Notes under the pieces: model-generated
Databases searched by the model: none
Seen by the model: only the letters and a program-made list of their open reading frames with translations
Told to the model about the DNA's origin: nothing
In this document: positions 1 through 6,600 of the stretch, piece by piece
Position numbering within the stretch: position 1 is the stretch's first letter
How the letters are laid out: each line of letters begins with the position of its first letter
Source: Ruminococcus sp.
GTDB taxonomy: Bacteria > Bacillota > Clostridia > Oscillospirales > Ruminococcaceae
Direction: 5' to 3'
Length of the DNA stretch: 9,084 nucleotides
Assembly (NCBI GenBank): GCA_017961625.1
Contig: JAGCWY010000085.1
Span: 1 to 9,084 of the forward strand
Position numbers and translations under genes: made by a program

Positions 1-1
1 A

Positions 2-1180
2 ACCACAGGACATTTAGCTGAGAAGAGCGGCAAATGGTACGCCGTTATAAACTTATACGATGCCGACGGTAAACGTCACGAAAAGTGGCGCTCCCTCGGA
101 CTGGACGCAAAGAAAGGCACCAAGACCGAAGCCAACCACCGTCTGAACGAGGTGCTGGAGCAGTACAATCTTGGTGACCAGTACCTGCACGAAGGTATGT
201 CGAGAGCCGACAAGGAGCGCAACCGCATAGCTGATATGCGTGTTGAGGACTACCTTGCGGAGTGGCTGGAGTCCTACAAGGGCAACATCACGAAGTCCAC
301 ATACACAAGCTACAAGCGGTACATGGACGTACACATGATACCATTTTTCAAGAAGATGAAGATAAAGGTAAAGGAGATAACAGGCGACGAGATAAACGAG
401 TACTACGCTTACCTCAGAGCCAAAGGTCTGAAAGGTACTTCCTGTCAGCGGCACCATTCGCTTCTGCACCTTGCATTCAAGTCTGCTATGAAAAGACGTA
501 TCATTCCGACAAATCCTGTCGATCAGGCTGACCGTCCGAAGTCGGTGCAGTTCATCGGAAACTACTATAATGCTGAGGAGATAAAGCAGCTCATCGACTG
601 CACAAAGGACGATCCGCTGCACATCGTCATCATTATAGCTGCCTATTACGGACTCCGTCGAAGCGAGGTCATCGGACTGAAATGGTTGGCGGTGGACTTC
701 GTAGGCAAGACCATAAGCATCAAGCACAAGGTCTTGCAGGACGAGGACGGAGTTGCAGGCTACGATGTAATGAAAACGAAATCGTCTAACAGAACCCTTC
801 CGCTGATAACAGTAGTCGAGCAGGCACTCATCGCCGAGCGTGAGCATCAGGCTGAGATGAAGAAGGCATTTGGCAGAGGCTACTGCAAGAAGTACGAGGA
901 CTATATCTGCGTGGACGCTGTGGGAGAGTTGATACGTCCCAACTATGTATCGGACCACTTCCCCATAGTGCTCCGCAAGAACGGTCTGCGGAAGATACGC
1001 TTCCACGACCTGCGGCACAGTTGTGCCAGTCTGCTCCTTGCAAACGGAGTGCAGATGAAGCTGATACAGGAATGGCTCGGCCACAGCGACATAGGTACGA
1101 CCAGCAACGTGTACAGCCATGTGGACAGCGAAAGCAAGAAACTGAGTGCCGAGGCGATAGCTAAAGCGCTCTCGGAGTAA
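2..1180 (+). CDS. Tyrosine-recombinase integrase of an integrated element, 5' end cut by the window edge
   Basis: This is a site-specific recombinase that would integrate and excise a mobile element by cutting at an att site through a phosphotyrosine. The frame is open from base 2; a GTG at 152 could be read as a start, but the 50 codons before it encode an Arm-DNA-binding-like segment (SGKWYAVINLYDADGKR), so the true start lies off the left edge. About 392 residues are visible, close to the usual 380-410 for Tn916/ICE-type integrases. After the arm segment come a SAM-like core-binding domain (bases 245-540) and the catalytic domain. The catalytic set looks complete: Arg in GLRRSE (656-658), Lys in MKTKSSNR, HDLRH, LGHS, and the nucleophile Tyr in NVYSHV (1112-1114). 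The gene points at the 3' end of tRNA-Ser(CGA), its likely target. No excisionase is visible. Intact in what can be seen. Confidence 0.95.
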   Translation, partial: TTGHLAEKSGKWYAVINLYDADGKRHEKWRSLGLDAKKGTKTEANHRLNEVLEQYNLGDQYLHEGMSRADKERNRIADMRVEDYLAEWLESYKGNITKSTYTSYKRYMDVHMIPFFKKMKIKVKEITGDEINEYYAYLRAKGLKGTSCQRHHSLLHLAFKSAMKRRIIPTNPVDQADRPKSVQFIGNYYNAEEIKQLIDCTKDDPLHIVIIIAAYYGLRRSEVIGLKWLAVDFVGKTISIKHKVLQDEDGVAGYDVMKTKSSNRTLPLITVVEQALIAEREHQAEMKKAFGRGYCKKYEDYICVDAVGELIRPNYVSDHFPIVLRKNGLRKIRFHDLRHSCASLLLANGVQMKLIQEWLGHSDIGTTSNVYSHVDSESKKLSAEAIAKALSE

Positions 1181-1188
1181 AATAAAAG

Positions 1189-1211
1189 CCTCTGGACGTT
1201 ATGTCCGGAGG
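1189..1211. terminator. Hairpin after the integrase gene, possibly two-way terminator
   Basis: A 9-bp stem (1189-1197 with 1203-1211, one G-T pair) closes a 5-base loop, 8 bases after the integrase stop. On the plus strand the following sequence is only weakly T-rich. On the minus strand the stem is followed by CTTTTATTTT, a better termination tract, so it may also stop transcription coming from tRNA-Ser. Confidence 0.6.
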
Positions 1212-1267
1212 TCTAACATAAACAGTATATTTGAAATCGTAATTAGTATAATGCGCGGAATGAAAAT

Positions 1268-1292
1268 CGCGTCCCAGAAAAACTGAGACGCG
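1268..1292 (-). terminator. Probable terminator of tRNA-Ser(CGA)
   Basis: On the minus strand a CGCGTC/GACGCG stem, extended past one mismatch by CAG/CTG, closes a T5 loop and is followed by ATTTTCATT. It lies 24 bases after the encoded CCA of tRNA-Ser. The T tract is short, so the call is moderate. Confidence 0.5.
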
Positions 1293-1301
1293 AAATTGGC
1301 T

Positions 1302-1316
1302 GCGCGGGCTCCGCGC
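1302..1316. other. GC-rich 6-bp hairpin abutting the tRNA-Ser CCA end
   Basis: GCGCGG and CCGCGC pair around a 3-base loop immediately next to the CCA end of tRNA-Ser. It could belong to the att core, assist 3' processing of the tRNA, or form a composite terminator with the next hairpin. Only the structure is seen; the role is not known. Confidence 0.4.
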
Positions 1317-1345
1317 TGGCGCAGTGGGTGGGATTCGAACCCACG
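1317..1345. other. Candidate attachment site (tRNA-Ser 3' end)
   Basis: The T-arm and acceptor 3' strand of tRNA-Ser(CGA) next to the integrase gene is the usual core of a tRNA-type att site. No second copy is present in the window, so this is inferred from position alone. Confidence 0.4.
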
Positions 1346-1405
1346 TCCCTCAAGGGGCATCATGATTTCGAGTCATGTCCGTTATGACCACTTCGATACC
1401 ACTGC
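1317..1405 (-). tRNA. tRNA-Ser (anticodon CGA)
   Basis: This folds as a class II tRNA. The acceptor stem GCAGTGG/CCACTGC is perfectly paired, followed by discriminator G and an encoded CCA (1317-1319). The anticodon stem CATGA/TCATG holds the loop CTCGAAA, giving anticodon CGA, which reads the serine codon UCG. A long variable arm (CCC/GGG pairing) and a T-arm GTGGG-TTCGAAT-CCCAC complete it. It has its own promoter upstream and sits downstream of the glgB terminator on the same strand. Its 3' half is the likely attachment site of the element to the left. Confidence 0.97.
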
Positions 1406-1421
1406 ATAAAATCACTATAAT

Positions 1422-1450
1422 ATTATATCATACTGAAATACCAAAATCAA
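1422..1450 (-). promoter_or_regulatory. Sigma-A promoter of tRNA-Ser(CGA)
   Basis: On the minus strand TTGATT (-35, 1445-1450) is separated by exactly 17 bases from a perfect TATAAT (-10, 1422-1427). The predicted start falls about 8-10 bases before the tRNA 5' end at 1405. Confidence 0.85.
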
Positions 1451-1479
1451 GTGCTTTTGTAAAAAAATAATATTATAAC

Positions 1480-1502
1480 AAAAAGAGCAGGAGTCCTGCT
1501 CT
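1480..1502 (-). terminator. Intrinsic terminator of glgB
   Basis: An 8-bp stem AGAGCAGG/CCTGCTCT (1484-1491 with 1495-1502) closes a 3-base loop and is followed on the minus strand by TTTTTGTT. It starts 4 bases after the glgB stop codon, a compact arrangement. It separates glgB from the tRNA-Ser promoter. Confidence 0.9.
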
Positions 1503-1506
1503 GATT

Positions 1507-3297
1507 TTATTTTGTAAGAAGGAACATCCTGCCGCTGAAAGGTGGAATATCCATATCAATAGTTTCGCCGGAATAAGTATATTTCGTTCCGCCGTCGGGA
1601 GTAGTTCCGCTGTATAGCTGATCGTCGGAGTCAAGCAGCAGCTTCACCGAACAGCCTGCTCCGAGCCTGAGTGAGTAGCCGAACTGATACCAGTCGGAAA
1701 AATTGAAGACTGCAAGTATATCACCATTTTCTGATTTTCTACGCATTGCATAGATGCACCGATCCGTACAGTTGCAATCCTCCCAGACAAAATTTGTGGG
1801 ATCATTATCATAATGCAGCGCGTCGTATTTAAGGTATATGTGATTTAGAATCTTTATGTACTCGCGGAAGGAATCATGTAGAGGGTATTTCAGCATATCC
1901 CAGTCCTGCTGACGTTTTTCGTCCCATTCGCGGAGCTGTGCGAACTCGCTTCCCATAAAGTTCAGCTTTTTACCTGGGTGGGCTGTCATATACATATACA
2001 AAGCCCTTGCCTGCGGGAACTTATCCTCATACCTGCCGTTCATCTTCTGCGCAACGGTTGCTTTTCCGTGAACTACCTCGTCATGTGAAAGGGGAAGTAT
2101 GAACCTCTCGTTATAGAAATATAGCATGGAAAATGTAAGCTTGTGATAGTCACGGGAGCGATACATAGGAGCCGTCCGGAAATAATCGAGAGTATCATGC
2201 ATCCAGCCCAGATCCCACTTGTAATCAAAACCCAGACCGCCCTCCATTACGGAAGCCGTTACTCTCGGGTATGCAGAGGAGTCCTCTGCGGCGATTATTG
2301 CCGACGGGTGACGAAATTTCAGACCGCTGTTCATAGTTCTGATAAATTCCAACGCGTTGCTGTTCTCACCGCGACTTTCATCGCCGTTCCAGTATATCAT
2401 ATTGCGTATCGCGTCCATACGGAGCCCGTCGAAATGATAAACACTGAGCCAGTAATCAGCAGCGGACTGTATGAATGTTCTCACCTCTCCTTTTGAATGG
2501 TTAAAATTGCGGCTTCCCCATTCGTTATAGCCTATATCGTCACTGGGATACTCATATAGCTTTGTGCCGTCGTACTCCGTAAGCGCGTAATGATCAACTG
2601 CAAAATGCACAGGAACAAAGTCTACGATAACACCTATCCACCTTTTGTGGCACTTATCCACGAGCTCCATTAGTTCTGCCGGAGTACCATAACGTGATGT
2701 GGGCGCAAAGAAGCCCGTACACTGATATCCCCACGATTCATCGCAGGGATGCTCGCTGAGTGGCATTAGCTCAATATAATTATAGCCGTACTCGCAGACA
2801 TAGTCTATAAGCTCATCGGCTATTTCGGAATAGCTGTACCAGCCCTCGCTGTCCTCGTCGGAGCGCCTTTTCCACGAGCCGAGGTGTACCTCATATATAT
2901 TCATGGGCTTGTCGCGGCAGTCAGTGCGTTTTTTCAGCCATTCACCGTCCGAAAAGCTGTAGCTCCCGATATCCCGGATAACAGAGCAGGTACCGGGACG
3001 TACCTCCATTCCGAAGCCGTAGGGGTCGCAGTGGTCAATAAATCCGCCTTTTTTGTCGTAGATACGGTACTTGTAGCGCATCCCCTCCACAGCCTCCGCA
3101 ACAGCGAGCTCGTAAAACCTGCCGTCGTTCACAGGCTTCATGGGGAACTCCTTCCAGTCCGAGAAATCGCCGATCAGTGAGACCCCTTCCGCATTGGGCG
3201 CGTAGGTGCGGAAGACCGTACCGTTTTTCCCTGTATGGGCTCCGAGATAGTTGTAGGCTTCAAACTCATCTCCACGGTAGAATTTCATTATGTCCAT
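1507..3297 (-). CDS. glgB: 1,4-alpha-glucan (glycogen) branching enzyme, GH13
   Basis: This cytoplasmic enzyme of glycogen synthesis cuts an alpha-1,4 glucan chain and rejoins it in alpha-1,6 linkage to make branches. At 596 residues it is shorter than the usual 630-730, with no extra N1 domain. A CBM48-like beta domain (about 15-110, RTYAPNAEGVSLIGDFSDW) precedes the GH13 barrel. All four conserved regions are present: DFVPVHF (226-232), GLRMDAIRNM with nucleophile Asp295, AAEDSS with acid/base Glu338, and LPLSHDEVVHGK with Asp406. An all-beta C-terminal domain ends in PPFSGRMFLL. Region I reads DFVPVHF rather than the textbook DWVPGHF, which I recall as normal for the clostridial subgroup. 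The start at 3297 is preferred over the ATG three codons on because GGGGG lies 7 bases upstream. It has its own promoter and terminator, so it is monocistronic, away from other glg genes. Confidence 0.97.
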   Translation of the reverse strand: MDIMKFYRGDEFEAYNYLGAHTGKNGTVFRTYAPNAEGVSLIGDFSDWKEFPMKPVNDGRFYELAVAEAVEGMRYKYRIYDKKGGFIDHCDPYGFGMEVRPGTCSVIRDIGSYSFSDGEWLKKRTDCRDKPMNIYEVHLGSWKRRSDEDSEGWYSYSEIADELIDYVCEYGYNYIELMPLSEHPCDESWGYQCTGFFAPTSRYGTPAELMELVDKCHKRWIGVIVDFVPVHFAVDHYALTEYDGTKLYEYPSDDIGYNEWGSRNFNHSKGEVRTFIQSAADYWLSVYHFDGLRMDAIRNMIYWNGDESRGENSNALEFIRTMNSGLKFRHPSAIIAAEDSSAYPRVTASVMEGGLGFDYKWDLGWMHDTLDYFRTAPMYRSRDYHKLTFSMLYFYNERFILPLSHDEVVHGKATVAQKMNGRYEDKFPQARALYMYMTAHPGKKLNFMGSEFAQLREWDEKRQQDWDMLKYPLHDSFREYIKILNHIYLKYDALHYDNDPTNFVWEDCNCTDRCIYAMRRKSENGDILAVFNFSDWYQFGYSLRLGAGCSVKLLLDSDDQLYSGTTPDGGTKYTYSGETIDMDIPPFSGRMFLLTK

Positions 3298-3322
3298 AGC
3301 ATCGCCCCCATCTTTTTTACTG

Positions 3323-3351
3323 ATTATAGCATATTATTGCAAAAATAGCAA
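3323..3351 (-). promoter_or_regulatory. Sigma-A promoter of glgB
   Basis: On the minus strand TTGCTA (-35, 3346-3351) and a perfect TATAAT (-10, 3323-3328) are 17 bases apart, and the -10 is preceded by TGC (extended -10). The leader is only about 18-20 bases. Confidence 0.85.
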
Positions 3352-3401
3352 GGAATACGCAGAAAAATCCGGCACATACGACGAATTCTCAAAATGCTCA
3401 G

Positions 3402-3468
3402 TTTACACAGAAAAATTTTTCATGCACTGTGATAAAAGGCTTGACTTTTTGCGCAATATGTGATAAAA
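3402..3468. promoter_or_regulatory. Operator-like cluster of TGTGATAAAA motifs at the GH3 promoter
   Basis: TGTGATAAAA occurs exactly at 3428-3437 and at 3459-3468, 31 bases apart (about three helical turns), one just before the -35 and one over the -10. An inverted, one-base-shorter copy (TTTACACAG) lies at 3402-3410, forming an interrupted inverted repeat with CTGTGATAAA at 3427-3436. A further exact inverted TTATCACA is at 3556-3563 in the leader. The layout suggests binding sites for a regulator, which I cannot name. Confidence 0.4.
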
Positions 3469-3469
3469 T
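3441..3469 (+). promoter_or_regulatory. Sigma-A promoter of the LRR-GH3 gene
   Basis: TTGACT (-35, 3441-3446) and TAAAAT (-10, 3464-3469) are 17 bases apart, with TGA directly before the -10 (extended -10). Both hexamers match consensus at five of six positions. The implied leader is about 130 bases. Confidence 0.8.
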
Positions 3470-3564
3470 ATTTTTGTTATTCAAATACAAATTGTATAAA
3501 ACGCCTGTTGTTATACGGGGAATATATGATAAGCATTTTATACGCAGCAAGCCAATTATCACAC

Positions 3565-3586
3565 GCAATGCAGTTTTACTGCTTGC
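3565..3586 (+). other. Leader hairpin just upstream of the GH3 gene ribosome binding site
   Basis: GCAA plus GCAGT pair with ACTGC plus TTGC around a TTT loop, with a single bulged T, giving 9 base pairs. It ends 7 bases before the AAGGAG ribosome binding site (3594-3599). It may protect the mRNA 5' region or affect ribosome access. No terminator T-tract follows. Confidence 0.4.
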
Positions 3587-3607
3587 AATCGAAAAGGAGA
3601 TGTAATA

Positions 3608-6600
3608 ATGAAAAAACAACTGATCAGGAAGATCACAGCAGCAGCAATGGCTTTTGCCATGATAGGCGCAGCTGTCAGCGCCCCCGTAGACAAAAGCAGC
3701 TTATTAGGCAGCATTTTTACAGCTTTTGCAGAGACATCTACCGCGACATTTGACGAAAGTACCGGCGTTCTTACTTTGCATGGAAACTTTGAAAAGGAAG
3801 ACTTGTATGACTGGAAAGCCACAGCAGATACAATCGTATTTGATGAAGGAACAGTATTCCCTGAGGATTGCAGTTATATGTTTTTCGCTTGTTTGGCCGA
3901 TGAGATAGATCTTTCAAATGTTGATACATCAAAAGTTACCAATATGGAAGGTATGTTTAATGGATGTTACGCTGAATCCATTAATCTTAGCGGTATTGAT
4001 ACATCAAATGTAACTAATATGTCACATATGTTCATTGACTGTAACCACCTAAAATCTCTCGACCTTAGCGGTATTGATACATCAAATGTAACTGATATGA
4101 GTTTGATGTTCTATTTTTGTTACTGTTTAGAGCCACTTGACCTTAGCAGCTTTGATACATCAAATGTTACAGATATGGAAGGCATGTTCTTGGGCTGTGA
4201 AAGCCTCGAATCGCTTAATCTCAGCAATTTTGACACATCAAATGTTACTAATACGAAAGATATGTTCGAGGACTGTAAAAATCTGAAATCCATTAATCTT
4301 AGCAGCTTTGATACATCAAATGTTACAGATATGAAAGGTATGTTCTTTGACTGTAAAAATCTTAAATCCCTTGATGTTACTGGTCTTGATACATCAAATG
4401 TTACGGATATGTCCAATATGTTCTATGGCTGTTCAAGTCTTGAATCTATTGATGTTACTGGCTTTGATACAAGCAACGCTAAAGATAATTCTAATATGTT
4501 CGGCGGCCCTTTCGGCGACTGTACAGCACTTGACCCAAGTATTTGCATAGTTAAAGGCAACAGCGTTACTCTTGACGGAAATATTGGAGTAAATGTTTAT
4601 CTCCAGCCCTGCGAGAATCTTGCAAAGGTTGTAATGAGCGGTCCAAACGGTGACAGAGTATTTACTGATTTTACTGGCATTACACAGGACAGCGGATATT
4701 ACAAGTTCTCATATCCCATAAACGCAACTCAGGGAAGTGAGCAGATAACTCTCAAGGCTTACGATAAGGACGGCAATCGCCTCATAGTATGCGATAATAA
4801 TTATGGACTCTTCAATCACTCACAAGTAGAATGTACAGTTTACGGCTATATCGACCAGATAAAGAGGCACGAAATGTATTCGGCTTCCACTCTTGCGGCT
4901 CTTGTTGACGGACTTGAAAACTACTGCAAGGCTGCCGAGAATTACTTCAACGGCACTGACAATACCATTGCCGGTATCGAAAACGTGACCGCAGACAGCG
5001 TAAAAAAGTACGAAACAGACCTCGGCTCCGACGTGAAGCTCTCACTGGTTCTCAATTCCGCAGCTGCTTTAAGGATCTACACAGAAAGCGATGACGTTCT
5101 TATCGACGGTGAGAAAGCAACTGCCAAGTACAAGGGCGTAAACAAGTACTACGAGATCTCCAATATCTGCGCTCAGAAGCTCAGCACTCCCCACAAGATC
5201 ACTATTGACGGAACTGATTACAAGTGCAGCGCTCTGTCATACGTTCACAGAGTACTGAACAATCAGAATGCCAAGAATAACACGCTTCTCACCGAAATGG
5301 CAAAAGCAACTTATGTTTATGCCATGGCGGCAGAGGCTTATGTAGGAAAACCATACCAAAGATATGCAAAAATGACTCCCAAACAGATCGTTGAGGAAAT
5401 GACACTGGAGCAGAAGGCGGCTCAGATGGTACAGTCTATTGCGTACATGACCAGCGATGAAGAAATGCAGGAGCAGTGCTTCGGAAGTGTTTACGGAGAC
5501 GCAGGTATGTACAGCTCGGCTGAATGGCGCGAGCTTGTAGACGGTTTTCAGCAGGGAGCTGTAGATTCGGAAACCGGAATCCCTTACATTATGGCGCTTG
5601 ATGATGTGCATGGTCTCGGATACTGCCGTGACGCAGTTTACTTCCCGCACAATATCGGACAGGGTGCCGCAAACGATGAGGAACTCGCTTATCAGGTAGG
5701 TCGTATCACTGCCGACGAAAGCAAGCTGTGCCACCTTATGTGGAATCTTTACCCCTGTGTTGCACAGTCTGTTGATCCAAGATGGGGAAGGACTTATGAG
5801 TGCTACAGCTCAGACCTCGATATCATAACAAGACTCAGTACAGCTTATACAAAGGGACTTATTGACGGCGGAGTCATAGCCTGCGCAAAGCATTTCTTCG
5901 GCGACGGAAACGTGGTTTACGGTACAGGTGAACAGACAGATTATCCCCGTATCATGGACAGAGGCGACTCTCAGCTCACCGAAGAAGAAATAGACGAACT
6001 CCTCAAGGTATATCAGGCGCAGATAGATGCCGGTGTCCAGACGATCATGGTCAGCTTTTCTTCTCTTAACGGAGTGAAGATGCATGAAAACGGCGAATAT
6101 ATATGGAAACTCAAAAATGAAATGGGCTTTGAAGGCTTCATCATAAGCGACTATCAGGCTATAGAATTCACATCGCCGGAGACCTACGAGGATCAGGTCG
6201 CATCAGCAATAAACAGCGGTATAGATATGCTCATGGAGGCTGACAGATATGATGACGCAAGAAAGAGCATAATCGACGCAGTCAGAAATGGTAAAATAAG
6301 TGAAGAACGTATCAACGACGCTGTTGAAAGAATTATCAAGGTAAAGCAGAATGCAGGAATATTCGATGATCCATTCTGTGAAAATATTGAAACTGTTCAG
6401 CAGGAAACAGGTTCTATGGAATACAGAGCTGTTGCAGAAAAGCTCGTGGAAAAGAGCCTTGTCCTTTTAAAGAATGAGAACGAAACACTGCCTATCAAAG
6501 AGGGTACAAAGGTTTATATCACAGGACCTTCTGCGGACAATCCGCGTGTTCAGTGCGGCGGCTGGACCATGGGCTGGGTTGAGAGCCCGACAAAGAATAT

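Larger units (their letters stand above)
1..1345. mobile_element. Right-hand end of an integrated element attached at tRNA-Ser(CGA)
   Basis: An integrase gene ends 136 bases from, and points towards, the 3' end of a tRNA gene. Integrases of this family commonly use a tRNA 3' end as attB and regenerate it with their own attP copy. The element would therefore lie left of the tRNA and extend beyond the window. The exact border is not visible because the other att copy is outside the window; the limit given here includes the T-arm and acceptor 3' half of the tRNA. Its kind (ICE, IME or prophage) cannot be told from one gene. Confidence 0.5.
3298..3607. other. Divergent intergenic region glgB / GH3 gene
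   Basis: These 310 bases hold no convincing gene. They carry the glgB promoter (minus), the promoter of the LRR-GH3 gene (plus), about 130 bases of 5' leader for the latter with a hairpin just before its ribosome binding site, and several TGTGATAA-type motifs listed separately. No riboswitch, T-box or recognisable cre site was seen. Confidence 0.8.

Noticed and set aside
53..1120. Long 355-codon antisense open frame across the integrase gene
   Set aside because: The opposite strand encodes an integrase with every catalytic motif; the antisense translation shows no family pattern and is a by-product of codon bias.
3460..3753. Small plus-strand open frame in the leader of the GH3 gene as a possible leader peptide
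   Set aside because: It begins inside the -10 region, has no ribosome binding site and runs into the GH3 gene out of frame.
3559..3822. 87-codon minus-strand open frame over the GH3 start
   Set aside because: Antisense to the signal peptide; its apparent hydrophobic stretch mirrors the signal-peptide codons.
3878..4495. Regular 75-78 base repeats suggesting a CRISPR or tandem-repeat locus
   Set aside because: Units are multiples of three, translate to BspA-like repeats in the right frame, and lack unique spacers between short palindromic repeats.
5237..5734. 165-codon open frame on the minus strand inside the GH3 gene
   Set aside because: It lies wholly within the GH3 coding region, has no ribosome binding site I could see and no recognisable domain.
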